64,000 bases of DNA, from positions 1-64,000 of the forward strand of contig CAMZOI010000001.1 of NCBI GenBank assembly GCA_947331495.1. Reading direction: 5' to 3'. Both the position numbers and the translations under genes were made by a program. Within the stretch, counting starts at the first letter, position 1; each line of letters begins with the position of its first letter. This document shows positions 8,184 to 17,353 of the stretch, in pieces. The notes beneath the pieces are model-generated. The model ran no database searches, had not been told where the DNA came from, and worked only from the letters and a program-made list of their open reading frames with translations. The DNA comes from Erythrobacteraceae bacterium Alg239-R51 (GTDB lineage: Bacteria; Pseudomonadota; Alphaproteobacteria; Sphingomonadales; Sphingomonadaceae).

Positions 8184-8657
8184 TCATGGTTTAAGAACCG
8201 CATGCAGCACCTCTTCAGCGTGCCCTTTTACGCGAACCTTCGGCCAGATCCGGATGATTTCGCCCCCTTCGTCCAAAAGGTAGGTCGTGCGAACAATGCC
8301 CATATAGGTGCGGCCGTAATTGGTCTTCTCGCTCCACACGCCGAGAAGATCTGACAATCCATTGTCCTGCTCATCTGTCGCCAGATCCACTTTCAGATCA
8401 TGCTTGGCGATGAAGTTGCGATGTTTCTGCGGTGAGTCTTTGCTGATGCCCAGCAGGACGGCTCCAGCATCGGCAAACTCGCCCTTCAGGGTTGAAAATT
8501 CCTTCGCCTCGGTCGTGCACCCGGGCGTGTTGTCCTTTGGGTAGAAGAATAGAACAGCTTTCTTTCCTGCCAAATCCTGTTTGGTAACGACGCCGTCGTC
8601 CGGCGTGGCCAAGGCAAAGTCAGGGAAAGCGTCTCCTTCGTCGAAACTTCCGCTCAT
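8184..8657 (-). CDS. bcp: thioredoxin-dependent peroxiredoxin, BCP/PrxQ type
   Basis: A 157-residue thiol peroxidase that reduces hydrogen peroxide and organic peroxides. The peroxidatic motif FYPKDNTPGCTTEAKEF has Cys47. The resolving Cys found five residues later in two-Cys members is replaced, and there is no other Cys in the chain. It should therefore work as a 1-Cys enzyme with an external thiol. The ATG at 8657 overlaps the glnE stop (ATGA), so the two genes form one translational unit. The extended frame to 8759 runs inside glnE and is not used. Confidence 0.95.
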   Translation of the reverse strand: MSGSFDEGDAFPDFALATPDDGVVTKQDLAGKKAVLFFYPKDNTPGCTTEAKEFSTLKGEFADAGAVLLGISKDSPQKHRNFIAKHDLKVDLATDEQDNGLSDLLGVWSEKTNYGRTYMGIVRTTYLLDEGGEIIRIWPKVRVKGHAEEVLHAVLKP

Positions 8658-11338
8658 CGATCGATCTCCAGTTCCTGCTCGAAAACTCTCGCCCATGTCG
8701 ATGCGACCGCATGACGAGCGTCGGCAATGCTGTTGAGCAAATCTTCGTAGGTTTGGCATCCGCTCTGTCGCGCCAGTAATTGCCGGGCTGCGTCGTTGGG
8801 ACGCAACAGGTCAGGTGCAAGAAGCCGGGTGCCCACCAGCGTCCGCGTCATCAAGTCATGCGCCGGACCGAGTTCGCCTGGAAGATGACCACTCTTGGCG
8901 AGGCTTTCTATCGCCTTTTCCAGCGCCGGTATGAAACCGGTTCTTTCGCGCAGCTGCAGATAGTGAATAAGAAATTCCAGATCGATCAGTCCACCGCGCA
9001 GCAGCTTCACATCGAGCGGTCCGCGGCTTGGCTTGTGGTTAGCCATCTCTTCGCGCATCGCGAGCACGTCTTCGCGCAAACGACCGGGATCGCGTTCGCG
9101 ACGCAGAATCTGGTTGAGTGCCTTTTCGATGGCCTCGCGCGCCGTCAGGGTGCCGTTCAGAGCCCGGGCACGTGTCAGGGCCATGTGTTCCCAGGTCCAG
9201 GCATCTTCCTGCTGATATCGCGCAAAACTGTCGAGGCTGACGGTCAGGGGGCCCTGGTTGCCCTGCGGGCGAAGTCGGGTGTCGACCTCATAGAGCGCTC
9301 CTTGTGCGGTCGGGACTGACAGAGCCGCACTCACGCGCTGCGCCAACCGGTTGAAATAAAGCGTTGCCCCAAGGGGCCGATTACCATCGGATTCTGCCTC
9401 ATGCGTTCCGGTGAACAAATAGACGATGTCCAGATCCGAAGCATGCGTCAGAAGCCCCCCGCCCAATCGGCCCAAGCCGAGCACCACCAACTCGCCACCT
9501 TCGATTCTGCCGTGCTTGCGCGCAAACTCGGTGCTCGCTTCCTCCACCGCAACCAGCAAGGCCGCCTCTGCCGTCCGCGAGAGTCCGGCGGCGATCGCGA
9601 GCGGATCATGCGCGTCCTCGATCAACTGGACGCCAAGGGCAAAGCGTGTTTCGGCGGTGACGATACGGATCCGGTCGAGCCGATCCTCGTAATCGTCGCG
9701 CCGTTCACGCAGCTGCATTTTCGTAGCCAACTCCGGGACATCCGGAGGCAGGTCGAGTGCGGTCCGGTCGATCAACGCATCCAGCAGTTCCGGACGTAGC
9801 GCCAGTTCTTCCGCGAGCGGTGGGGCCAGCGTGAAGCAATCTGCAATGAGCTGGAAAAGCCCTGGCCGTGCTTCGAGCAGTCGAAACAGATTGATCGCCG
9901 AAGGCAGCCGACCGATCAGCGTTTCCCACCGCGCAAGCGTCTGCTCAGGCTCCAGCGACGTCGCAAGAGAGGTCAACAGGTCCGCTTGAATGCTTTCGAA
10001 TGCCGACAATGCGGCAGGGCTGCGCAGGGCGGCGAAGCGGCCATCGGACCACGAGGAAACACGTGCTCGCAATTGCCTTGACGGCGATGACGGCGCGTCG
10101 TCCCGCGTCTCGAGGTGCGGGCTGGACTGCGGGACCGAGATGCGGTCTTCGTCGAGCAGGGCATCGAAGCGCTCGGCCACCGGTGTACTAAGGGTGCGGA
10201 CATGATCGATCAGGGCCGCTGCGTCGGTCAGTCCATGCAGTTTCGCAACATTTTCGAGCGCGGCATCATCTGGGAGACTGTGCGTCTGCCGGTCGTTGAC
10301 CATTTGCAACCTGTGTTCGATCACCCGCAAGCCATCATAGCTTTCCCCAAGCACACGGGAATCCTCAACCCCGATGCGTCCGCTCGCCGCCAGGGCATCA
10401 AGTGCGGCGCGCGTGCCCCGCGCTCGCAACGATCGGTCACGGCCACCATGGATAAGCTGGTGCGTCTGCGCAAAGAATTCGATTTCCCTTATTCCCCCAC
10501 GACCGAGCTTGAGGTCGAAACCCGGCTTCGGCTCTCGCGGGCCGGTATGCTGGTCGCGGATCCTATGCGTCAGCCGCCGAATTTCGTCGATCGCGCCGAA
10601 ATCCAGACTGCGGCGCCAGACAAACGGACGGATATGGTCGAGAAACACCTCCCCGGCTCCGATATCGCCCGCGCAAGAGCGCGCCCGGATGAACGCGGCC
10701 CGCTCCCAAGCGAGCGCCGAACTTTCGTAATGCGAAATTGCCGAGTCCAGAGAAAGTGCCAGGGGACTGACTTCCGCGGCCGGGCGCAAACGCAGATCAA
10801 CGCGAAAGACATAACCTTCAGCCGTGTTGTCGGACAGCATGCGTACGACTTCCCGCGCGTAACGTTGCGCGGCCTCGCCGGGTTCGTCTCGCTCGCGCCT
10901 CGGCAAGATCCGGGGATCGTAGAGCAGGATCGGATCGATGTCCGAACTGTAATTAAGCTCGCCTGCTCCATGCTTGCCGAGTGCCAGACCGATCATCCCG
11001 TCGGGACGTGCGCCTTCAACTCGGCGTGCGATGGCGGCAGAAATGGCCGCATGCAGGGCGCGGTCGGCAAAGGTGGACAATTCGCGCATCACCTTGTCGA
11101 GAGAAAAGGCCCCGGCGAGATCGCCTATTGCCAATACAAGGGCCAGGTCGAGCCGCTCGCGCCGCAACGATGTCGCGACATCGGCACGATTCTGGCTTGC
11201 TTTTGCGTAAAGGAGCGCCTGCTCGTCCTGTCCATCAGCGAGCAACCCAGCCAGATCAGGTCGCTGATCGAGCGCCTTGGCGAGGAATGGCGAATGTTCG
11301 CGTGCCCGCCCAAGCGCTGAAGTCCAGTCAATTCCCAT
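8654..11338 (-). CDS. glnE: bifunctional glutamine-synthetase adenylyltransferase / adenylyl-removing enzyme
   Basis: An 894-residue protein with the duplicated nucleotidyltransferase layout of GlnE. It adds AMP to, or phosphorolytically removes it from, a tyrosine of glutamine synthetase under control of PII. The N-terminal copy carries the acidic pair in ELNYSSDIDPILLYD; the C-terminal copy carries THASDLDIVYLFTG. Both look intact, so both activities are expected. The ATG at 11338 (MGIDWTSALGRAREHSPFL) is preferred because homologues start near this sequence; a longer frame to 11410 adds 24 residues. bcp overlaps its stop. The divergent M28 gene starts about 100 bases away. Confidence 0.95.
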   Translation of the reverse strand: MGIDWTSALGRAREHSPFLAKALDQRPDLAGLLADGQDEQALLYAKASQNRADVATSLRRERLDLALVLAIGDLAGAFSLDKVMRELSTFADRALHAAISAAIARRVEGARPDGMIGLALGKHGAGELNYSSDIDPILLYDPRILPRRERDEPGEAAQRYAREVVRMLSDNTAEGYVFRVDLRLRPAAEVSPLALSLDSAISHYESSALAWERAAFIRARSCAGDIGAGEVFLDHIRPFVWRRSLDFGAIDEIRRLTHRIRDQHTGPREPKPGFDLKLGRGGIREIEFFAQTHQLIHGGRDRSLRARGTRAALDALAASGRIGVEDSRVLGESYDGLRVIEHRLQMVNDRQTHSLPDDAALENVAKLHGLTDAAALIDHVRTLSTPVAERFDALLDEDRISVPQSSPHLETRDDAPSSPSRQLRARVSSWSDGRFAALRSPAALSAFESIQADLLTSLATSLEPEQTLARWETLIGRLPSAINLFRLLEARPGLFQLIADCFTLAPPLAEELALRPELLDALIDRTALDLPPDVPELATKMQLRERRDDYEDRLDRIRIVTAETRFALGVQLIEDAHDPLAIAAGLSRTAEAALLVAVEEASTEFARKHGRIEGGELVVLGLGRLGGGLLTHASDLDIVYLFTGTHEAESDGNRPLGATLYFNRLAQRVSAALSVPTAQGALYEVDTRLRPQGNQGPLTVSLDSFARYQQEDAWTWEHMALTRARALNGTLTAREAIEKALNQILRRERDPGRLREDVLAMREEMANHKPSRGPLDVKLLRGGLIDLEFLIHYLQLRERTGFIPALEKAIESLAKSGHLPGELGPAHDLMTRTLVGTRLLAPDLLRPNDAARQLLARQSGCQTYEDLLNSIADARHAVASTWARVFEQELEIDR

Positions 11339-11442
11339 TGTCGGCAATCTCTGGCGCTCTGGGCGGTCGAGGGCAAGCTTGCCCTTGCGTCGCCCCGGTG
11401 CAAGAAGCATTCCGCAAACGTAAGATGAGTGAGGCTACCGCC

Positions 11443-13140
11443 ATGATCCGTTCGATATTCGCTGTCGGCACCGCGCTGGCGATTTCTGCGTGCGCGATGA
11501 ACGAGGACGTTGCCAGCACTGGCAACAACGCGCTCGACATCCCGCAAGTCGCTTCTGGCCAATTGTCTGAAGAGACAATGAAACAGGTAACGCGACGCTT
11601 GTCCTCGGACGAGTTTGAAGGGCGCGCTCCGGGAACACCCGGCGAAGAAAAGACCGTCGCCTATCTTATCGAACAGTTCGAGAAGGCCGGACTTGCGCCG
11701 GGCAATAATGGCAGTTGGGTGCAGGAGGTGCCGCTGGTCGAGATTACCGGCAGGGATTTTGCGCCGCTGACCATTTCGGGGGGTGCAAACGGTCCGCTAA
11801 GGCTGGACTACGCCAGCGACTGGGTCGGGGTGAGTTACCGCGAAGACGCACGAACCACGCTTGATGAGAGCGAACTGGTCTTCGTGGGATACGGAATCAA
11901 CGCACCCGAGCGCGGCTGGAACGATTATGCCGGGATCGACATGGCCGGCAAGACCGCGATCATCCTGGTCAACGATCCCGATTTCGGTAGCGAAACGCTC
12001 GACGGTCCGTTCAATGGCAAGGCGATGACCTATTACGGACGCTGGACTTACAAGTATGAGGAAGCCGCGAGGCAGGGCGCGGCCGGCGCGATCATCATCC
12101 ACGACACCGAACCGGCTTCCTATGGCTGGAACGTGGTCGAATCGAGTTGGTCAGGACCGCAAGCCTACGCGCAGCGCGGCGAGAATGCGCCGCCGTTGAC
12201 GAAAGTGAATGGCTGGATTCAGAAGTTGGTCGCGCAGCGTGTGATGCAAGCCGCAGGTCGCGATCTTGAACAGCTTGCGCAAGCCGCCAAACAACGCGAT
12301 TTCACCGCGGTTCCGCTCGGGCTGACGGCCTCCACGAGTTTTTCGAACGACATCCGTACGTTCCAGTCGCAGAATGTCATCGGCATGCTGCGCGGCGATG
12401 AACGGCCGACCGAATACGTCATGCATACCGCACACTGGGATCACTTGGGCCGGTGCACCCCGGCACTCGATGGTGACGATATCTGCAACGGTGCAGTCGA
12501 TAATGCGACGGGCACTGCCGCGCTGGTCGCTTTGGGCGAAGCGCATGCCGATGTTGGGCCAACCTCGCGCACGCTCGTTTTCCTCGCGGTAACCGCGGAG
12601 GAATCGGGATTGCTCGGCGCGGACTACTACGCCGCGAACCCGGTCTTTCCGCTGGATCGGACTGTCGGCGGCATCAACATGGATGCCTTCCTGATGGCCG
12701 GACCGTCGAACGATGTAACTGTCGTCGGGCCAGGCAAGTCGCAGCTGGACGATTTTCTCGAAGCAGCGCTTGTTACAGACGGACGTATTTCGACGCCCAA
12801 CCCCAATCCCGAAGCGGGTTATTACTATCGTTCGGACCATTTCGCTTTCGCCAAGCGCGGCGTCCCGATGCTCTATGTCGACGGAGGCGAGGATCTCGTC
12901 GAGGGTGGCCGCGCGGCGGGGGCCGCCATTGCTGCCGATTACCGGGAAAACCGCTATCATGGTCCGAAAGACGAATACGATCCCACTTGGGACTGGTCGG
13001 GTGTGATGGCCGACCTCGCGCTGTTCTATCGTATCGGGCGAACTCTGGGCGAAAGTGCAAGCTGGCCAAACTGGAACGAAGGCGATGAATTTCGCGCGAT
13101 CCGGGACAGGGATTGTCAGGGCGCGGCTTGCGGCAACTGA
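11443..13140 (+). CDS. M28 family metallopeptidase, predicted lipoprotein
   Basis: A 565-residue exported aminopeptidase-like protein. MIRSIFAVGTALAISAC is a lipoprotein signal with the lipid-modified Cys at 17. A PA-like insert (about residues 130-260) precedes the M28 zinc-peptidase core. Ligand motifs are HTAHWDHLG, GAVDNATGTAAL, AVTAEESGLLG, GGINMDAF and RSDHFAFAKRGVP; all five metal ligands appear present. The protein probably trims peptides at the outer membrane or in the periplasm. ATG 11443 has GAGG eight bases upstream; ATG 11425 is an in-frame alternative. Agmatine deiminase follows 22 bases downstream on the same strand. Confidence 0.93.
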   Translation: MIRSIFAVGTALAISACAMNEDVASTGNNALDIPQVASGQLSEETMKQVTRRLSSDEFEGRAPGTPGEEKTVAYLIEQFEKAGLAPGNNGSWVQEVPLVEITGRDFAPLTISGGANGPLRLDYASDWVGVSYREDARTTLDESELVFVGYGINAPERGWNDYAGIDMAGKTAIILVNDPDFGSETLDGPFNGKAMTYYGRWTYKYEEAARQGAAGAIIIHDTEPASYGWNVVESSWSGPQAYAQRGENAPPLTKVNGWIQKLVAQRVMQAAGRDLEQLAQAAKQRDFTAVPLGLTASTSFSNDIRTFQSQNVIGMLRGDERPTEYVMHTAHWDHLGRCTPALDGDDICNGAVDNATGTAALVALGEAHADVGPTSRTLVFLAVTAEESGLLGADYYAANPVFPLDRTVGGINMDAFLMAGPSNDVTVVGPGKSQLDDFLEAALVTDGRISTPNPNPEAGYYYRSDHFAFAKRGVPMLYVDGGEDLVEGGRAAGAAIAADYRENRYHGPKDEYDPTWDWSGVMADLALFYRIGRTLGESASWPNWNEGDEFRAIRDRDCQGAACGN

Positions 13141-13162
13141 TCCGCGCTGGGAACTCCTGCTC

Positions 13163-14152
13163 ATGACGTTGAGGATGCCGCCCGAATGGGCACCGCAGGA
13201 CTGGCTATGGATCGGTTTTCCGCACGATGCGGAGGAATGGCCAGAAATTCTGCCGCGTGCGCAGGAGCAGATCGCCGCCTTCGCCAACGCGGTTGCCGAG
13301 AGCGGGCAGGAGGTGCGGCTCCTGGTGCGCGATGCCGCCAATGAGGCGCGTGCCCGGCGCCTCGTTACCGCTACGGTGAAACTCGAGCGTCGTATCTATG
13401 GCGATGTGTGGCTGCGTGATACCGGTCCGTTGATTGTGAGCGCCCAGGGTAGGCGCGCGGCGCGACGTTTTGGTTTCAACGGCTGGGGCGGCAAGTATCG
13501 CATGGACGGTGACGAGACCGTGGGCGCCGAGCTCGCGCGGGACGCCGGACTGGAATTACGGACTTCCGACTGGATACTTGAGGGCGGGGCGATCGACGGA
13601 GACGGGACCGGCCTTGCCGTCACGACAGAGCAGTGTCTGTTGAACCCCAACCGTAATCCGCAATTGTCGCGCGAAGAAATCGAGCACCGCCTGAGCCGCG
13701 ATCTTGGCTTCGAGCGTGTCCTGTGGCTGGGCGACGGGCTTCTCAATGATCATACCGACGGCCACGTTGATAATCTTGCGCGGTTCGCGGGCCCGAACAC
13801 GCTCGCTTTGCCGCGTCCGACGGGAAAGAATGATCCCAACAGCGCAGTCTATGCCGAAGCCCGGGAGCGAGCCGAACTCATGGGCGTGACTATCCGCGAG
13901 ATACCTTCGCCCGGTCTCGTCACAAGCGGCGACCGGGTAGAACCCGCCAGCTACGCCAATTTCGCGATCACCAGCCATATCGTTGTCGTACCGACCTTCG
14001 GCAGTCCTCATGACGATGAAGGTGTGGCTGCCGTCGCGGAGCTTTTCCCCGACCGGGCGACGGTCGGCTTGCCTGCGGATGCCGTTCTCGCCGGTGGTGG
14101 CGGTTTTCACTGCGCAAGCCAGCAAATGCCGTCGGCAGGTTGGCGAGCTTAA
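13163..14152 (+). CDS. aguA: agmatine deiminase (peptidyl-arginine deiminase-like)
   Basis: A 329-residue guanidino-modifying enzyme that converts agmatine to N-carbamoylputrescine and ammonia, leading to putrescine. Family motifs are DVWLRDTGPLIV, GWGGKYRMDGDE, EGGAIDGDGTGLAVTTEQC, GHVDNLARF and the C-terminal GGGGFHCASQQ with the catalytic Cys at 317. The downstream hydrolase of the pathway (AguB) is not in the window. The ATG at 13163 fits the usual short lead before PPEWAPQDWLWIGFP; ATG 13175 is possible. It is cotranscribed with the M28 gene. No terminator is seen before the convergent TauE gene 152 bases away. Confidence 0.94.
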   Translation: MTLRMPPEWAPQDWLWIGFPHDAEEWPEILPRAQEQIAAFANAVAESGQEVRLLVRDAANEARARRLVTATVKLERRIYGDVWLRDTGPLIVSAQGRRAARRFGFNGWGGKYRMDGDETVGAELARDAGLELRTSDWILEGGAIDGDGTGLAVTTEQCLLNPNRNPQLSREEIEHRLSRDLGFERVLWLGDGLLNDHTDGHVDNLARFAGPNTLALPRPTGKNDPNSAVYAEARERAELMGVTIREIPSPGLVTSGDRVEPASYANFAITSHIVVVPTFGSPHDDEGVAAVAELFPDRATVGLPADAVLAGGGGFHCASQQMPSAGWRA

Positions 14153-14303
14153 CGCTTCGTTAGGAACTTGCGCCGAGAATGCATGCATGGCTAAAGCAAT
14201 CGCTCTTGCTCGCATACATGTTGCGCCGCTTCCAGTAATGGACCTTGCGCGCACCCTGCTAGTGAGCGGATCTGGCCTCGCGCTGATCTTCGCCGGACCG
14301 GCC

Positions 14304-15053
14304 CTACCCTTCTAGCAATTTTACCAGCGCAACTGCGGCAGCGGCGGCCAGAATCGCCGCGACGAAGCTCCGCCAGACTGGGTCGCTCACCTTTCCGAAG
14401 GCAAGCGAGCCAAACCAGTTGCCCAGAAGCACGACCGGAAACAGTATCGCCGCGAGGATCAGATAACGCAGCTGCATCAGTCCGAGCGCTGCGCCCGAAC
14501 CGAGGCCCGCGAAGGCGGCAATCGTGAAGACCAGCAGCATCGACGCCTTTGCCTGCACCCGCGGAATCGCGCGCCCGACATAATACGGCACCACTGGCGG
14601 CCCCGGCATGCCAGCGAATCCCGTCAACAATCCGGATGCGAACCCCGTAGTGCCCGTATGGAGATGGCCGGGCAATTCGGCCGCGCGTTGCGGCAACAGA
14701 ATTGCCGCAAATGCCGACATGGCGACGAACGCGATCAACACCCGCGCAAGATCGGATGGCGTCAGGTTCAACAGCCACAGTCCGGGAGCGGTGGCGAGCA
14801 GAACCCAGGCGCCGATGACCCAGGCCGAACGCTCGGCCTCGCGCACGATGGTACGAAACTCGCTAAGCCCGATCAGCAACGCCACTCCGTTGGTGACCAG
14901 CACCGCTTCTACCGGGGTCAGCGCAAGCGCCAATACCGGCACGAGCAGGATAGCCATTCCAAACCCGGCAAGCCCGCGAATGAACGCTGCAACCAGTGCA
15001 GTGGCCAGCGCTCCACCAATTTGCGCGATGGTGAAGCCGGCAAGGACTTCCAT
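14304..15053 (-). CDS. TauE/SafE family membrane transporter
   Basis: A 249-residue, very hydrophobic protein with about eight membrane spans and the two-repeat layout of the TauE/SafE (DUF81) family. Glycine/proline signatures GLAGFGMAILLVP and SGLLTGFAGMPGPPVVPYY match the family's conserved loops. Members export sulfite, sulfoacetate or other small organosulfur anions; the substrate here is unknown. It follows thrS with 12 bases between them and is probably cotranscribed with it, which gives no functional clue. Confidence 0.9.
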   Translation of the reverse strand: MEVLAGFTIAQIGGALATALVAAFIRGLAGFGMAILLVPVLALALTPVEAVLVTNGVALLIGLSEFRTIVREAERSAWVIGAWVLLATAPGLWLLNLTPSDLARVLIAFVAMSAFAAILLPQRAAELPGHLHTGTTGFASGLLTGFAGMPGPPVVPYYVGRAIPRVQAKASMLLVFTIAAFAGLGSGAALGLMQLRYLILAAILFPVVLLGNWFGSLAFGKVSDPVWRSFVAAILAAAAAVALVKLLEG

Positions 15054-15065
15054 AAAGGTGCGCTC

Positions 15066-17096
15066 CTAATCGCGCAGGTCTGGAGGCGTCGCTTCGGTCT
15101 TCAGCATGGCGACGGCTTCGTCGAGCGGCATCACCCGCTGCTCCTTCTCGCCTAGCGTCCGGATGGCGACGGTGCCTTCTTCCGCTTCGCGATTGCCGAC
15201 CACCAGCAGGTGCGGAACCTTGGCATGGCTGTGCTCACGAACCTTGTAGTTGATTTTCTCGTTGCGCAGGTCGCTCTCGACGCGGATACCCGCCGCCCTC
15301 AACTGCGCGGTTGCTTCGCTCGCATAGTCGTCCGCATCGGAGACGATTGTCGCGACCACCGCCTGCGTCGGCGCGAGCCAGACCGGCAGTCGACCCGCGA
15401 AATGTTCGATCAATATGCCAATGAAGCGCTCGTAGGAGCCGAAAACTGCGCGGTGCAGCATGACTGGACGGTGCTTCTCGCCATCCTCCCCGATATAGGA
15501 GGCGTCGAGCCGGTCGGGCAGCACGCGGTCGCCCTGAATCGTGCCCACCTGCCAGGTCCGTCCAATCGCATCGGTAAGGTGCCATTCGAGCTTGGGCGCA
15601 TAGAACGCGCCTTCGCCCGGCAATTCTTCCCAGCCATATTGCTCGTTCGCCATACCCGCTTCGGCAACGGCATCGCGCAATTCCTGTTCGGCCTTGTCCC
15701 AATCCGACTCATTCCCGAACCGTTTTTCAGGACGCAAGGCAAGTTTCACATGATACTCGAAACCGAAGTCGCGATAGACCTCGTCCGCCAATTTACAGAA
15801 GGCACGGACCTCCTCGACTACTTGCGTTTCGGTGCAGAAGATGTGTGCATCATCCTGCGTGAACTGGCGCACGCGCATGATACCGTGCAGCGCGCCATGC
15901 GGCTCGTTTCGGTGGCAGCAGCCCATCTCGCCCAGCCGGATCGGCAGGTCGCGATAGGAGGTGATGCCCTGCTTGAAGACCAGCACATGCGCCGGGCAGT
16001 TCATCGGTTTGATCGCCATCCAGTCGGCATCGGGCGCGACCGAGGGATTGGCCGGCCCGTCGCCCAGTTCCTCGACCTCGGGCACCATGTCCGGCACGGC
16101 GAACATGTTTTCCGCATACTTGCCCCAATGACCGGATTGCTCCCACTGGCGCACATCCATCAGCTGCGGCGTCTTGATCTCGCGATAGCCGGCAGCATCC
16201 ATCTTGCGTCGCATATAGGCTTCAAGCTCGCGCCAGATTCGGTAGCCGTTCGGATGCCAGAACACCGAGCCATGCGCTTCTTCCTGCAAATGGAACAGGT
16301 CCATCTCGCGACCCAGCTTGCGGTGGTCGCGCTTGGCGGCCTCTTCCATGCGCGTGAGATGCGCGTTGAGCTGCTTCTTGTTGAGCCAGCCCGTCCCGTA
16401 GATGCGCGTGAGCTGTGGGTTGTTCTGGTCGCCGCGCCAGTAGGCCCCTGCAACGCGCGTCAGCTTGAAGGCCTGCGGATCGAGCTTGCCCGTGCTGGCA
16501 AGGTGTGGGCCGCGGCACATGTCGAGCCACGAATCCTTGTCCCCAGGAGGTCCGCTCCAGTAAACCGTCAGCTCTTCGTCCTCGGGAAGTTCGTTCGCCC
16601 ACTCCGCCTTGAACGTCTCGCCTTCGGATTTCCATTTCTCGATCAATTGCTCGCGCGTCCAGACCTCGCGATGCAATGGCTTGTCGGCCTTGATGATGCG
16701 ACGCATTTCTTCCTCGATCGCTGGCAGATCGTCGATGGAAAACGGCTCGCGGTTCTCGGGGGCCTTTACATCATAGTAGAACCCGTCATCGGTCGCCGGG
16801 CCGAAGGTGATCTGCGTGCCTGGGAAGAGCGATTGCACCGCCTCGGCAAGCACGTGGGCGAAATCATGGCGGGCGAGTTCGAGGGCATCGGCCTCGTCGC
16901 GGCTTGTCACCAGCGCCAGTTCGGCATCGCCTTCGAATGGTCGATTTATATCGCGCAATTCACCGTCGACGCGGGCCGCAATGGCGGCCTTGGCGAGGCC
17001 GGGACCGATCGCGGCAGCGACATCGGCAGGGGTCGCGCCCGCTTCCATTTCGCAAACCGAACCGTCGGGCAGGCTGATCTTGAGCAGTTCCGTCAT
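15066..17096 (-). CDS. thrS: threonyl-tRNA synthetase
   Basis: A 676-residue class II aminoacyl-tRNA synthetase charging tRNA-Thr. Residues 1-60 are a TGS domain. An editing domain follows, with [10 protein letters not shown] and [12 protein letters not shown] for hydrolysis of Ser-tRNA. The catalytic core carries motif 2 ([31 protein letters not shown]) and motif 3 ([12 protein letters not shown]). The zinc-binding Cys and His residues are present (KPMNCPAHV and the core histidines). The C-terminal anticodon-binding domain ends with the characteristic [15 protein letters not shown]. Length is slightly above the family's ~640 because of inserts near the tRNA-recognition region. Confidence 0.98.
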   Translation of the reverse strand: MTELLKISLPDGSVCEMEAGATPADVAAAIGPGLAKAAIAARVDGELRDINRPFEGDAELALVTSRDEADALELARHDFAHVLAEAVQSLFPGTQITFGPATDDGFYYDVKAPENREPFSIDDLPAIEEEMRRIIKADKPLHREVWTREQLIEKWKSEGETFKAEWANELPEDEELTVYWSGPPGDKDSWLDMCRGPHLASTGKLDPQAFKLTRVAGAYWRGDQNNPQLTRIYGTGWLNKKQLNAHLTRMEEAAKRDHRKLGREMDLFHLQEEAHGSVFWHPNGYRIWRELEAYMRRKMDAAGYREIKTPQLMDVRQWEQSGHWGKYAENMFAVPDMVPEVEELGDGPANPSVAPDADWMAIKPMNCPAHVLVFKQGITSYRDLPIRLGEMGCCHRNEPHGALHGIMRVRQFTQDDAHIFCTETQVVEEVRAFCKLADEVYRDFGFEYHVKLALRPEKRFGNESDWDKAEQELRDAVAEAGMANEQYGWEELPGEGAFYAPKLEWHLTDAIGRTWQVGTIQGDRVLPDRLDASYIGEDGEKHRPVMLHRAVFGSYERFIGILIEHFAGRLPVWLAPTQAVVATIVSDADDYASEATAQLRAAGIRVESDLRNEKINYKVREHSHAKVPHLLVVGNREAEEGTVAIRTLGEKEQRVMPLDEAVAMLKTEATPPDLRD

Positions 17097-17353
17097 CGTC
17101 TCATCCGTATCACTTGTCGGGGCGCTTGCTGATTGCGCTCACTTGCAGGCGCCATGGCACAGGCGCGCATGGCCTTGAAGCGGCGTTTGCGAGAAAATCG
17201 ATTTCGGGAGGAACGCCAACCGCCCGAAACCGGACGGCGGTCACGCGGGTCAGGCCGCGACCAACCGACCCCGGTCGTTCGGGACAGTAGTAGTCATTGT
17301 CAGCATAAGCGTGAACATGATGCGCTGCGCAATAGCCAAGTTATGCGCATTTC

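Noticed and set aside
7934..8203. 89-codon minus-strand frame in the gene-free region
   Set aside because: No domain, no ribosome-binding site and it runs through the inverted repeats; the region is better read as non-coding.
10115..11320. Long plus-strand frame opposite glnE
   Set aside because: Entirely inside glnE on the other strand, low-complexity basic composition and no recognisable start context. A shadow.
10981..11442. N-terminal extension of the M28 peptidase frame
   Set aside because: The extension overlaps glnE on the other strand and would bury the lipoprotein signal that starts at 11443.
14187..14315. Short plus-strand frame MAKAIALARIHVAPLP... after agmatine deiminase
   Set aside because: No clear ribosome-binding site, no resemblance to anything I know, and it runs into the 3' end of the TauE gene. 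It might be real but the support is too thin.
15210..17132. Long plus-strand frame opposite thrS (640 codons)
   Set aside because: It mirrors the thrS coding sequence exactly in extent, has no domain-like features and follows the GC-rich third-position bias of the minus strand. It is a shadow.
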